This document shows, piece by piece, positions 31,439-39,448 of a stretch of 45,781 bases of DNA (the stretch's first letter is position 1; each line of letters begins with the position of its first letter). The notes beneath the pieces were generated by a model. The model had not been told where the DNA came from, did not search any database, and was given only the letters and a program-made list of their open reading frames with translations. The position numbers and the translations under genes are program-made. Origin of the DNA: Kofleriaceae bacterium (GTDB lineage Bacteria > Myxococcota_A > Polyangia > Haliangiales > Haliangiaceae); the NCBI GenBank assembly GCA_022842285.1, contig JALHPV010000018.1, positions 1 through 45,781 on the forward strand, written 5' to 3'.

Positions 31439-32488
31439 ATGGACAGCACGCCGCGGCTCCGTCGCTCGTTTCACTGGGAAGACCTTCGCGTTGCCGGCAA
31501 GATCGCCAAGGCCGTCGTCGATCGCGATCGCCCGCTGATCACGCACCTCGTGATCACACGCCGCTGCAACCTGTCCTGCGGTTACTGCTTCGAGTACGAC
31601 AAGGTCAGCCCGCCCGTGCCGACGGAGGTGCTCGAACAGCGCCTGGCGCACATGGCGGCGTTGAAGAGCGTGTTCGTCACCCTGACCGGCGGGGAGTCGC
31701 TGCTGCATCCAGACGCCGCCCACCTCGTTCGCCATGCGCGCACCCTGGGGATGATCCCGTTCCTCAACACGAACGGCTATCTGCTCACGAAGCAGTGGAT
31801 CGATGCGCTGAACCAGGCCGGCCTCTACGGCATGCAGATCAGCATCGACAACGTCGAGCCGAACGAGACCTCGAAGAAGTCGCTGAGGTTGCTACTTCCA
31901 AAGCTCCGCCTGCTCGCGCGCGAGGCGAAGTTCCGCGTCCGCATCAACACCGTGCTCGGCTCGTCGGCGCCCGAGGAAGCGCTGGAGGTCGGGCGGGCAG
32001 CGGTCGCGCTGGGCTTTGACACCAACTGCTCGCTCGTGCGCGACGATAGCGGCGCGCTCGTGGAGCCGAGCGAGCGGACACGCGAGGTGTACGAGCAGAT
32101 CCGCGGCCTCGGCCGCCGCCTCCCGTCGTTCATGGATGACTCGTTCACGCAGACGCTCCTCGACGAGGGCGCGATCGACTGGAAGTGCCGCGCCGGAGCT
32201 CGCACCTTCATGGTCTGCGAGAACGGCCTCGTTCATCTCTGCCAGCCGCGCATGGGCGTGAATGCCCGCCCGCTCCTCGAGTACACGACCGAGGACATCC
32301 GCGCGGCCTTCGACGAGGTCAAGCCGTGCGCGAAGCACTGCCCCATCGCGTACGCGCATCACGCCAGCAAGTTCGATGGCTGGCGCTCGCAGCGGGGGCC
32401 GAAGCTCCTCGTCGCCCCGCCGGTCCCGCCGCCGCCTGCGATCGCGACGGCCGCGCGCCGGAGTAGCGCGCTCGCCGTCCTGTTCTGA
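31439..32488 (+). CDS. radical SAM protein with auxiliary Cys-rich C-terminus
   Basis: The protein has 349 residues. The iron-sulfur motif C43-x3-C47-x2-C50 (ITRRCNLSCGYC) binds the [4Fe-4S] cluster that cleaves S-adenosylmethionine. VTLTGGES is the GGE motif for the SAM amino group. In the C-terminal third there are six more Cys (WKC, then MVCENGLVHLC, then CAKHC), the pattern of a SPASM or twitch auxiliary cluster, often found in peptide-modifying enzymes. No precursor peptide is obvious next to it, apart from a small secreted protein 10 bases away in convergent orientation. The function is unknown. The ATG at 31439 was preferred to a TTG at 31427. Confidence 0.85.
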   Translation: MDSTPRLRRSFHWEDLRVAGKIAKAVVDRDRPLITHLVITRRCNLSCGYCFEYDKVSPPVPTEVLEQRLAHMAALKSVFVTLTGGESLLHPDAAHLVRHARTLGMIPFLNTNGYLLTKQWIDALNQAGLYGMQISIDNVEPNETSKKSLRLLLPKLRLLAREAKFRVRINTVLGSSAPEEALEVGRAAVALGFDTNCSLVRDDSGALVEPSERTREVYEQIRGLGRRLPSFMDDSFTQTLLDEGAIDWKCRAGARTFMVCENGLVHLCQPRMGVNARPLLEYTTEDIRAAFDEVKPCAKHCPIAYAHHASKFDGWRSQRGPKLLVAPPVPPPPAIATAARRSSALAVLF

Positions 32489-32497
32489 TCAGGGAAC

Positions 32498-32881
32498 CTA
32501 CGCCTTCTTGATCGAGTTGCTCTTGCCGTTCGACGACGTCTTGGGCTTCTTCAGCTTCGCGTCGAGCGCCTTCTTCCAGGTGACCGTGTTCTTCGAACCG
32601 TTCACGGAGATCTTGTTCACGCCATCGAGCTCGGCGGTGTTGTCGTTGCCGTTCACGCTGATGCTCTTCACCGAGCCGATGACCTTCACGTCGTTGCCGT
32701 TGATGGTCACCAACTCGCATACGCCCGTGAGCGTGACGGTGTTCTTGTTCCCCATCACGGTGACGCTCGAGTCCTTCGCGCAGTCGACCGTCTGCGTCTT
32801 GTCGTTGTCCATCATGGTCACGTCCGCCGACGCGCTCGACACGAGGAGGGCCACACCCAGCACACCGAAGATATTCTTCAT
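32498..32881 (-). CDS. small secreted DUF3060 protein
   Basis: The protein has 127 residues. The signal peptide is MKNIFGVLGVALLVSSASA. The mature part has the DUF3060 repeat: short turns of N-G-N/S-x-N-x-V (VMGNKNTVTLTG, TINGNDVKVIG, SVNGNDNTAELDG, SVNGSKNTVTW), suggesting a small beta-helix. It ends in a Lys-rich tail (KALDAKLKKPKTSSNGKSNSIKKA). The function is unknown, perhaps at the surface or in the periplasm. The ATG at 32881 has a GAGG nearby. It shares a 26-base divergent gap with the VOC gene. Confidence 0.85.
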   Translation of the reverse strand: MKNIFGVLGVALLVSSASADVTMMDNDKTQTVDCAKDSSVTVMGNKNTVTLTGVCELVTINGNDVKVIGSVKSISVNGNDNTAELDGVNKISVNGSKNTVTWKKALDAKLKKPKTSSNGKSNSIKKA

Positions 32882-32887
32882 GTCCTC

Positions 32888-32899
32888 GATACTAGTATC
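32888..32899. promoter_or_regulatory. 12-bp perfect palindrome GATACTAGTATC with two -10-like hexamers
   Basis: The dyad fills the centre of a 26-base divergent gap. Read leftward it contains TAGTAT seven bases before the DUF3060 start; read rightward it contains TAGTAT nine bases before the VOC start. It may therefore be the -10 region of both genes, an operator, or both. Confidence 0.5.
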
Positions 32900-32907
32900 T
32901 TCGGCGG

Positions 32908-33705
32908 GTGTCGTCCCCGGAAACTCACGGTCACCTTGCCTGGTACGAGCTGATGTCGATCGACCCGAAAGGCTCCCTCGCGTTTTATTCAAATCTATTT
33001 GGATGGACGAGCCAGGCGTTCGGCGACGAGGGCTACGTGATGTTCGTCTCTCCGCAGGGACCACTCGGGGGCGTGACCGAGACCACACCGGAGGCGAAGG
33101 CGATGGGGGCCACGTCGTTCTGGATGGCGCACATCGAGGTCGCCGATGTCGAGTCCGCGGTGGCGAAGGTGACCGCCGGCGGCGGGTCCGTGGTGCATCG
33201 CGAGAACGTGCCGACGGTCGGCGACTTCGCGGTCATTCGCGATCCGCAGTCGGCGGTGATCTCGGTGTTCAAGCCGGCGACCTCGATGAAGCCCCACGAT
33301 CCGGCCCGGGCCGGCGAGTTCTGCTGGGCCGAGCTCTACACGACCGATGCCCCGAAGGCGCTCGCCTTCTTCAGCGACCTCGTTGGCTGGACCCAGATCC
33401 AGAAGCTCCCGATTCCGCCGCTGGGCGACTACTACATCTTCGGCAGCGGGGCCGTCGGCAAGGGCGGGATGATGAACCTGCCGCCGGGCGCGCAGACGCC
33501 CGACGGTCGCGCGGTACCGCCCTCGTGGATGTTCTACGTGCGCGTTGCCGATCTGGATGCGTCGCTCGAGCGTGCGACGACCCTCGGCTCGACGGTGATC
33601 AACGGCCCGCTGTCGATGCCGGGGGGGCAGCGCGTCGTGCAGATGATCGATCCCTTCGGCGCCGCGTTCGCGATGGCGTCGATGCCGGTCTCACCGAACG
33701 GCTGA
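32908..33705 (+). CDS. two-domain VOC (glyoxalase/bleomycin-resistance fold) protein
   Basis: The protein has 265 residues with two tandem VOC domains, about 7-125 and 138-258. Each starts with a beta-strand-helix pattern (HGHLAWYELMSIDPKGSLAFYSNLFGW; then GEFCWAELYTTDAPKALAFFSDLVGW). VOC proteins are metalloenzymes or binding proteins; the usual metal ligands are His/Glu at the strand ends (H8, E14-like positions), but the substrate is unknown. The start is a GTG at 32908. The 3' end overlaps eutB on the other strand by 15 bases. Confidence 0.85.
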   Translation: MSSPETHGHLAWYELMSIDPKGSLAFYSNLFGWTSQAFGDEGYVMFVSPQGPLGGVTETTPEAKAMGATSFWMAHIEVADVESAVAKVTAGGGSVVHRENVPTVGDFAVIRDPQSAVISVFKPATSMKPHDPARAGEFCWAELYTTDAPKALAFFSDLVGWTQIQKLPIPPLGDYYIFGSGAVGKGGMMNLPPGAQTPDGRAVPPSWMFYVRVADLDASLERATTLGSTVINGPLSMPGGQRVVQMIDPFGAAFAMASMPVSPNG

Positions 33706-35052
33706 GACGTCGCCGAAGCGCGGCCCCGGGGCATCGTCACGCCAGATACCGGTGCGTTCGAGCCACGCATCGAACTCCGGCGTGGGGCGCTTGTGCAGCA
33801 GGCGGCGTAGCGTCGGGATGTCGTGATAGCTCGTCGACTGGTAGTTCAGCATGATGTCGTCGCCGACGGGCAGGGACATCAGATACGTGCAGCCGGCGGC
33901 ACCGAGGAGGACCTTCAGGCTCTCCAGCTCGTCCTGTGACATGCGCGCGTGATAGGTGAAACACGCGTCACAGCCCATGGGCAGGCCCAGGAGCTTGCCC
34001 ATGCAGTGGTCCTCGAGGGCCGCGCGCGAGATCTGCGGGCCATCCTCGAGGTACTCGGGCCCGATGAAGCCGACGACGGTGTTCACGAGGAACGGGTCGT
34101 ACCGGCGTGCGAAGCCGTAGGCCCGCGCTTCGATCGTGACCTGATCCGCGCCGTGGTGCGTCTGCGAGGACAGCGCCGAGCCCTGGCCCGTCTCGAAGTA
34201 CATCCGATTTGGACCCTTCGCCGTGCCCTTCTGCTTCATCAGCGCCCACGCGTCGTCGATGAGCTTCAGGCTGATGCCGAACGCGGCGTTCGCAGCCTGC
34301 GTGCCGGCGACGGACTGGAACATCAGATCCATCGGACAGCCGAGCTCGAGCGCCTTCATCTGCACGGTCACGTGCGAGAGCACGCAGTGCTGGGTGGGGA
34401 TGCCATTGCGCTTCAGGAGGTCATCGATGGCGCGCAGGATCTCGGCGGTCGACTCGGCCGTATCGGTCGCGGGGTTGATGCCGATGACGGCATCGCCGCA
34501 GCCATATGCCAGACCCTCGCGTGCGGACGCGAGGATGCCGGCGACATCGTCGGTCGGGTGATTCGGCTGGCAGCGCGAGGAGAGTCGACCGGGGAGCCCG
34601 AGCGTGTTGTTCGCGCGCACGACAACCTGGCACTTCGCGCCGACCGTCATGAGATCGAAGTTCGACATGAGCTTCGCGGCCGCCGCCACCATCTCCGGGG
34701 TCAGGCCCGGCGCGACCGCCCGCAGCGTGGGCCCGGTCGTCTCGATGTCGAGCAGCCACTCGCGGAACTGCCCGACGGTGAGATGCCCCACGGCCTTGAA
34801 CGCACTCTCGTCGAGCTCGTCCTCGACCACCCGCGTGAGCTCGTCTTGCTCGTACGGGACGACGGGATGCTCGCGCAGATCGCGGAGCGTCAGATCCGCG
34901 AGGACGGCACGGGCCGCGACCCGCTCGACCGCATCACGCGCCGACACGCCAGCGAGGTCATCGCCGCTCTTCGGCGAATTCGCCTTCGCGAGCACCTCCT
35001 TGACGCTCGTGAACGCATAGCGCGTCCCTCGAATCGTCGCGGCGAGCTGCAT
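33691..35052 (-). CDS. eutB: ethanolamine ammonia-lyase, heavy chain
   Basis: The protein has 453 residues, the same as E. coli EutB. With EutC and adenosylcobalamin it converts ethanolamine to acetaldehyde and ammonia. All substrate-contact residues known for E. coli are present at the same numbers: R160 and Q162 (SSRCQPN), N193 (GINPATD), E287 (YFETGQ), D362 (GCDACF) and M392 (YLMSLP). The protein is therefore expected to be fully active. It begins MQLAATIRGTRYAFTSVKEVL. It is on the same strand as eutC but about 2.4 kb away, separated by the radical SAM, DUF3060 and VOC genes, an unusual arrangement. TAGTGT lies nine bases before the ATG. Confidence 0.97.
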   Translation of the reverse strand: MQLAATIRGTRYAFTSVKEVLAKANSPKSGDDLAGVSARDAVERVAARAVLADLTLRDLREHPVVPYEQDELTRVVEDELDESAFKAVGHLTVGQFREWLLDIETTGPTLRAVAPGLTPEMVAAAAKLMSNFDLMTVGAKCQVVVRANNTLGLPGRLSSRCQPNHPTDDVAGILASAREGLAYGCGDAVIGINPATDTAESTAEILRAIDDLLKRNGIPTQHCVLSHVTVQMKALELGCPMDLMFQSVAGTQAANAAFGISLKLIDDAWALMKQKGTAKGPNRMYFETGQGSALSSQTHHGADQVTIEARAYGFARRYDPFLVNTVVGFIGPEYLEDGPQISRAALEDHCMGKLLGLPMGCDACFTYHARMSQDELESLKVLLGAAGCTYLMSLPVGDDIMLNYQSTSYHDIPTLRRLLHKRPTPEFDAWLERTGIWRDDAPGPRFGDVSAVR

Positions 35053-35309
35053 GACCCGCCGACACTAGCCCAGGACTGCAGGGCGTGCTGGGCAGGTCGG
35101 GCGCCGGCTCGATGCCGACCCGAGGAGGGTGGCCCGTGGGGCGATAGGCGGGGCTCGACCCCCACCGCAGATCTCGGAATTCGTCGAAATCACTCTACAA
35201 AGTTGCCGACATCGTGCACCTCGCTGCACACCGCGCGCAGGTGCCGGCTCGACGCAGTCCAGCCGGTGCGCAACCGCATGCCGGTACGACCGTTGCTTTG
35301 GAGCGGAGC
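35053..35309. other. 257-base divergent gap, eutB to first protease
   Basis: The largest gap in the window. It holds the putative eutB promoter at the left edge and an AT-richer stretch (about 35185-35210, ctctacaaagttgccgac) in the middle. At 35281-35297 the bases resemble a sigma-54 site. GGAG at 35301 and 35306 gives a Shine-Dalgarno for the protease start. Short inverted repeats (GTGCA/TGCAC near 35214) are too weak to name. I see no gene. Confidence 0.6.
35062..35067 (-). promoter_or_regulatory. -10-like TAGTGT upstream of eutB
   Basis: TAGTGT lies nine bases before the ATG at 35052. The gene would have a leader of only a few bases if this is the -10 box. Confidence 0.35.
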
Positions 35310-36293
35310 ATGACGCGCACCTCGCTCTACTCCGTCGCGCTCCTTCTCGGGTCGTCGGCCGCGCTCGCCGATTCGGCCAGCGTCATCGGCGGGACCCAGG
35401 TGCCCGCCGGCAAGTGGCCCGATGCGGTCGCCGTCCTCGGCGCGCAGGGCTCGTGCACCGGGACGCTCATCGCCCCCGACGTCGTCCTCACGGCCGGCCA
35501 CTGCGCCGACGCCAACCCGACCCAGGTCATCGCCGACACGACCGACTACAACGGCGGCGGCGGCACGCGCGCGACCGTCGAGTCGATCACTGCGTACCCC
35601 AACTGGGAGACCTCGTACGACGTCGCCGTCATCGTGCTCTCCACCCCCATCACCAGCGTCGAGCCGCGCCCGGTCGGCACGGACTACACGTTCGCGAGCT
35701 TCAGCGCGAACATGAGCGTCCACCTCGTCGGCTTTGGCTCGACCGATATTCAGGGGATGGGCGCCAACTCCCAGCTCCACGAGGTCACCGCGCCCGTGAC
35801 GGATGCCAACTGCACCAACACCGCCGCCGGCTGCCAGGCGTCGGTCTCGCCGGGCGGCGAGTTCATCGCAGGGGGCAACAACCGCGACTCGTGCTTCGGT
35901 GACTCGGGCGGGCCCGTCTATCTCGACACCCCGCGCGGTCCGGTCGTCATCGGTGCCGTCTCCCGCGGGGTGGAGACCGCCCAGAACCCGTGCGGTGGTG
36001 GTGGCATCTACGTTCGCACCGACGCCATCGTCGACTGGATCGAGCAGACCACGGGCAAGACCATCTCCAAGGACAGCAACGCCGGTCCTGACGAGGACCC
36101 CATCGGCGAAGACCCCACCGAGGATCCGACGGGCGACAATGGGGAGCCGGCCGGCGACGACGACTCGATCGGTGAGATCCCCGAGGTCACGGGCGGCTGC
36201 TCCACGTCTGGCGGCTCGTCGGGCCTGGCGCTGGGTGCGCTCGGCCTCGCGTTCGCGCTGCGCCGCCGCCGCGATCAGAAGGCGCAGGACTAG
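35310..36293 (+). CDS. secreted trypsin-like serine protease with MYXO-CTERM tail
   Basis: The protein has 327 residues. The signal peptide is MTRTSLYSVALLLGSSAALA. The catalytic triad is H64 (TAGHC), D104 (SYDVAVI) and S199 (GDSGGP), and D193 sits six residues before the Ser, so the specificity is trypsin-like (after Lys/Arg). Mature activation would be at VIGG. Residues about 255-295 are acidic and Pro/Asp-rich with D-P-x-x-E repeats. The end is a MYXO-CTERM (GGCSTSGGSSGLALGALGLA then RRRRD). It is anchored to the outer membrane after processing. A very similar second copy follows after 199 bases. Confidence 0.93.
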   Translation: MTRTSLYSVALLLGSSAALADSASVIGGTQVPAGKWPDAVAVLGAQGSCTGTLIAPDVVLTAGHCADANPTQVIADTTDYNGGGGTRATVESITAYPNWETSYDVAVIVLSTPITSVEPRPVGTDYTFASFSANMSVHLVGFGSTDIQGMGANSQLHEVTAPVTDANCTNTAAGCQASVSPGGEFIAGGNNRDSCFGDSGGPVYLDTPRGPVVIGAVSRGVETAQNPCGGGGIYVRTDAIVDWIEQTTGKTISKDSNAGPDEDPIGEDPTEDPTGDNGEPAGDDDSIGEIPEVTGGCSTSGGSSGLALGALGLAFALRRRRDQKAQD

Positions 36294-36492
36294 CTCAGCC
36301 TCGTTCGCGCGCGGCTTGCGGGGGGGGGCGCAGGGGGCGGACCCCTGCGACACCGGATGCCCTGGTGATGAGTCGTCCGGGTTTTGTCCGGACGCCGGAC
36401 GCGTGGGCCGGACGTCGGACGGACAAGCGGGGACAAGCACGCGAGATCAGTGAGCTCGGGGGGTGGTCCAGGGCCTGCTGAAGGGCTCGGGC
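36294..36492. other. 199-base gap between the proteases, with hairpin and CGGACG cluster
   Basis: It begins with a G8 run, then an 8-bp perfect hairpin (36329-36349). From 36374 to 36425 it holds repeated GTCCGG, GTCCGGAC, GCCGGACG and GTCGGAC motifs. No start codon with a family-like product lies in it. Confidence 0.6.
36329..36349 (+). terminator. possible terminator hairpin after the first protease
   Basis: CGCAGGGG and CCCCTGCG form an 8-bp perfect stem with a 5-base loop, 36 bases after the stop. No T-run follows, so intrinsic termination would be imperfect. Confidence 0.35.
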
Positions 36493-37425
36493 ATGACGAA
36501 TCTCAGCGCGTTGTGTCTGGTTCTGGTGTCCACCGCGGCGAGCGCCGCTCCGTCCGAAGTCGTCGGCGGCACCCCCGTCGCCAAGGGCGAGTGGCCCGAT
36601 GTCGTGGCTGTCATGCTCGAGGACGGGGCGTGTAGTGGGACGCTGATCGCGAAGGATGTCGTGCTCACGGCCGGCCATTGCATCGAAGGGGCGAGGTCGG
36701 TGGTCGTCGACACGATCGACTACGGGAAGCCCGGCGGCGAGCGCGTGCTGGTCGAGGAGGCGATCGCGTATCCCGAGTGGTGGCGGACGTACGACGTGGG
36801 TGTGCTGCGATTGCAGCGGCCGGTGACGGTGAAGCCGCGGACGGTCGCGGCGCTATGCACGGCGAGCAAGGCGCTCGTGCGTGGCGCGCAGGTGGAGATC
36901 GTCGGATTCGGAGCGACGACGGAGGAGGGCTGGGACCCGAACTCGCAGTTGCGGCGCGCGGAGATCACCATCACCGATCCGACCTGCGAGCTGGATGCGG
37001 CGTGCCAGGAGGTGATCGCACCGCGCGGCGAGTTCGCGGCGGGCGGGATGGGGCGCGATAGCTGCTTTGGCGATTCGGGGGGGCCCGTGTTCATGCCGAC
37101 GGACGATGGACCGGTGCTGCTCGGCGTGGTGTCGCGCGGACTCGCGACGGCGGCGGCGCCGTGCGGCGGCGGCGGCGTGTACGTGCGCGCGGACCGCGTG
37201 ATGGCGTGGGTTCGCTCGGTCACGGGGCGCATCCCCACGCGGACGCGATGCACGGGCAACGCGGATGGTTACGAGCTGGGCGGCGACGCCGAGGAGGTTG
37301 GCGCGGAGAATGCGGACGCGATCGACGGCGCGGGCGGGTGCAGTGCCGGCGGCGCGGCGGGTGGGGTGGCCGGGCTGGGTGCGATCAGCGCGGTCCTGGC
37401 GATGCGTCGCCGTCGGCGCCGGTGA
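36493..37425 (+). CDS. secreted trypsin-like serine protease, second copy
   Basis: The protein has 310 residues and is a paralogue of the preceding protease. The ATG at 36493 gives the signal peptide [20 protein letters not shown]. The triad is H62 (TAGHC), D101 (TYDVGV) and S195 (GDSGGP), with D189 as the trypsin-type specificity residue. Activation would be at VVGG. The C-terminus is a MYXO-CTERM ([20 protein letters not shown] then RRRRRR). It differs from the first copy in lacking the acidic repeat. Tandem duplication is likely. It ends 14 bases before icd on the same strand. Confidence 0.93.
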   Translation: MTNLSALCLVLVSTAASAAPSEVVGGTPVAKGEWPDVVAVMLEDGACSGTLIAKDVVLTAGHCIEGARSVVVDTIDYGKPGGERVLVEEAIAYPEWWRTYDVGVLRLQRPVTVKPRTVAALCTASKALVRGAQVEIVGFGATTEEGWDPNSQLRRAEITITDPTCELDAACQEVIAPRGEFAAGGMGRDSCFGDSGGPVFMPTDDGPVLLGVVSRGLATAAAPCGGGGVYVRADRVMAWVRSVTGRIPTRTRCTGNADGYELGGDAEEVGAENADAIDGAGGCSAGGAAGGVAGLGAISAVLAMRRRRRR

Positions 37426-37439
37426 TACAACCCGAGCAC

Positions 37440-38663
37440 ATGGCCACGAAGATCAAGGTGAAGAATCCCGTCGTCGAGATGGACGGCGACGAGATGACTC
37501 GCATCATCTGGAAGTTCATCAAGGACAAGCTGATCCTTCCGTACCTCGACATCGATCTGAAGTACTTCGATCTCGGCGTCGAGTATCGCGATCAGACGAA
37601 CGACCAGGTCACGATCGACTCGGCGAACGCGACGAAGCAGTACGGCGTCGCCGTGAAGTGCGCGACCATCACGCCCGACGAAGCGCGCGTGAAGGAGTTC
37701 AACCTGAAGGAGATGTGGAAGTCTCCCAACGGGACGATCCGCAACATCATCGGCGGCACGATCTTCCGCGAGCCGATCATCTGCAAGAACGTGCCGCGGC
37801 TCGTGCCGGGCTGGACGCGGCCGATCGTGGTCGGTCGTCATGCATTCGGTGACCAGTACCGCGCCACGGATTTCCTCGTGCCGGGCCCCGGCACGCTGAC
37901 CATGACGTACACGCCGAAGGACGGCGGCAAGCCGGTCGAATACAAGGTGTTCGACTTCCAGGCATCGGGCGTCGCGATGGGGATGTACAACCTCGATGAC
38001 TCGATCATCGGCTTCGCGCGCAGCTGCATGAACTACGGCCTGAACCGCAAGTGGCCGGTCTACCTCTCGACGAAGAACACGATCCTCAAGAAGTACGACG
38101 GTCGGTTCAAGGACCTCTTCCAGAAGGTCTTCGATGAAGAGTTCGCGACCAAGTTCAAGGATGCGGGCATCGTGTACGAGCACCGCCTCATCGACGACAT
38201 GGTCGCCTCGGCCATGAAGTGGGACGGCGGCTTCGTGTGGGCCTGCAAGAACTACGACGGTGACGTGCAGTCGGACTCGGTCGCGCAGGGCTTCGGCTCG
38301 CTGGGGCTGATGACGTCCGTGCTGCTCACGCCTGATGGCAAGACCGTCGAGGCCGAGGCCGCGCACGGCACGGTCACGCGTCACTACCGCGAGCACCAGA
38401 AGGGCAAGCCGACGTCGACGAACCCGATCGCGTCGATCTTCGCGTGGACCCAGGGCCTCAAGTACCGCGGTCAGTTCGACGAGACGCCGGACGTCGTGAA
38501 GTTCGCTGATGCGCTCGAGGCCGTGTGCGTCGAGACCGTCGAGAGCGGCAAGATGACGAAGGACCTCGCGGTGCTCATCGATCCCAAGGCTCCGTGGCTC
38601 ACCACCGAGCAGTTCCTCGACGCGCTCGATCAAGGCCTCCAGGCCAAGATGGCAACCTGGTGA
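37440..38663 (+). CDS. icd: NADP-dependent isocitrate dehydrogenase
   Basis: The protein has 407 residues and belongs to the eukaryote-like (type II) subfamily rather than the E. coli type. It converts isocitrate to 2-oxoglutarate with CO2 and NADPH. Signatures are [14 protein letters not shown] at the start, [10 protein letters not shown], and [14 protein letters not shown] near 205-220. The metal-binding aspartates follow in LIDDMVAS and YDGDVQSD, and NADP is bound by [14 protein letters not shown]. It begins at ATG 37440; TACAAC eight bases before it overlaps the stop of the protease. The DUF481 gene follows 13 bases later. Confidence 0.97.
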   Translation: MATKIKVKNPVVEMDGDEMTRIIWKFIKDKLILPYLDIDLKYFDLGVEYRDQTNDQVTIDSANATKQYGVAVKCATITPDEARVKEFNLKEMWKSPNGTIRNIIGGTIFREPIICKNVPRLVPGWTRPIVVGRHAFGDQYRATDFLVPGPGTLTMTYTPKDGGKPVEYKVFDFQASGVAMGMYNLDDSIIGFARSCMNYGLNRKWPVYLSTKNTILKKYDGRFKDLFQKVFDEEFATKFKDAGIVYEHRLIDDMVASAMKWDGGFVWACKNYDGDVQSDSVAQGFGSLGLMTSVLLTPDGKTVEAEAAHGTVTRHYREHQKGKPTSTNPIASIFAWTQGLKYRGQFDETPDVVKFADALEAVCVETVESGKMTKDLAVLIDPKAPWLTTEQFLDALDQGLQAKMATW

Positions 38664-38676
38664 ACCCCGCGTTCTG

Positions 38677-39447
38677 ATGCGAGCGGCGCTTGTCGCCGGC
38701 ATCGTCATCGCCGGCACGCGGATCGCCTCGGCGCAGATCGTGAACGTTCAGGGTGCGCTCGCGAAGCCACCCGAGGAAGACGGCGTCACCGGCGACGTTT
38801 CCCTCAAGCTCAACTGGCGCACGGGCAACAACCCCATCTTCGATGTCGGCGGGGCTGCAACCGTCGTCCTGAAGAAAGGGCGCTGGCTCGGCCTCGCCGT
38901 GGCCCGCGGCGGCTACGGAACGAGTCGTGGCCTGACCCTCACCCGCAAGACGTTCGAGCATCTGCGGGCGCGGGTGAGCATCGCAGGCCGCTGGCGCTGG
39001 GAAGCCTTCATCCAGCACGAGTACGACCAGTTTCGCCGGCTCCTGCTGCGCGGGCTCGCCGGCACCGGTCCGGCCTACAAGCTCGTGGAGCAGGACACCG
39101 TCGGCGTCCTCGTCGGCGTCGCCTACATGGCCGAGCTCGAGGAGCTCGACAATCGCATGGGCACGATCGACGCCGGCGAGGATGCGTTCGCGCACCGCGC
39201 CTCGGCCTACATCACCGGGCACCAGGACCTCTCGGACAAGGTGGCCATCGTCCAGACGCTCTACGTCCAGCCGCGCCTCGACCAGCCGAGTGACCTGCGC
39301 ATCTTCGGCGAGCTCGCCGTGCAGACGAAGCTCACGACCCACATCGCCCTGCGCAACAGCTTCACCGTTGCCTACGACGCCAGCCCGCCGGACCAGGTGG
39401 AGACCCTGGACACCGCGCTCGAGCTGGCGCTGATCGTGACCTGGTAA
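38677..39447 (+). CDS. DUF481-like outer-membrane beta-barrel protein
   Basis: The protein has 256 residues. The signal peptide is MRAALVAGIVIAGTRIASA. The rest alternates hydrophobic and polar residues in strands with DUF481 features (TGDVSLKLNWRTGNNPIFDVGG, then RRWRWEAFIQHEYDQFRRLLLRG-like WEAFIQHEYDQ). It ends with a barrel-closing strand (DTALELALIVTW), where the C-terminal aromatic W is the outer-membrane targeting residue. A porin-like or structural role is likely, but the cargo is unknown. It follows icd by 13 bases; its stop is one base from mdh's stop on the opposite strand. Confidence 0.8.
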   Translation: MRAALVAGIVIAGTRIASAQIVNVQGALAKPPEEDGVTGDVSLKLNWRTGNNPIFDVGGAATVVLKKGRWLGLAVARGGYGTSRGLTLTRKTFEHLRARVSIAGRWRWEAFIQHEYDQFRRLLLRGLAGTGPAYKLVEQDTVGVLVGVAYMAELEELDNRMGTIDAGEDAFAHRASAYITGHQDLSDKVAIVQTLYVQPRLDQPSDLRIFGELAVQTKLTTHIALRNSFTVAYDASPPDQVETLDTALELALIVTW

Positions 39448-39448
39448 C

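Noticed and set aside
35281-35297. Sigma-54-like site (CCGGTACGACCGTTGCT) before the first protease
   Set aside because: It matches GG-N10-GC with TTGC, but transcription would begin at about 35308, two bases before the ATG, and would remove the GGAG Shine-Dalgarno. A chance match is more likely in GC-rich DNA.
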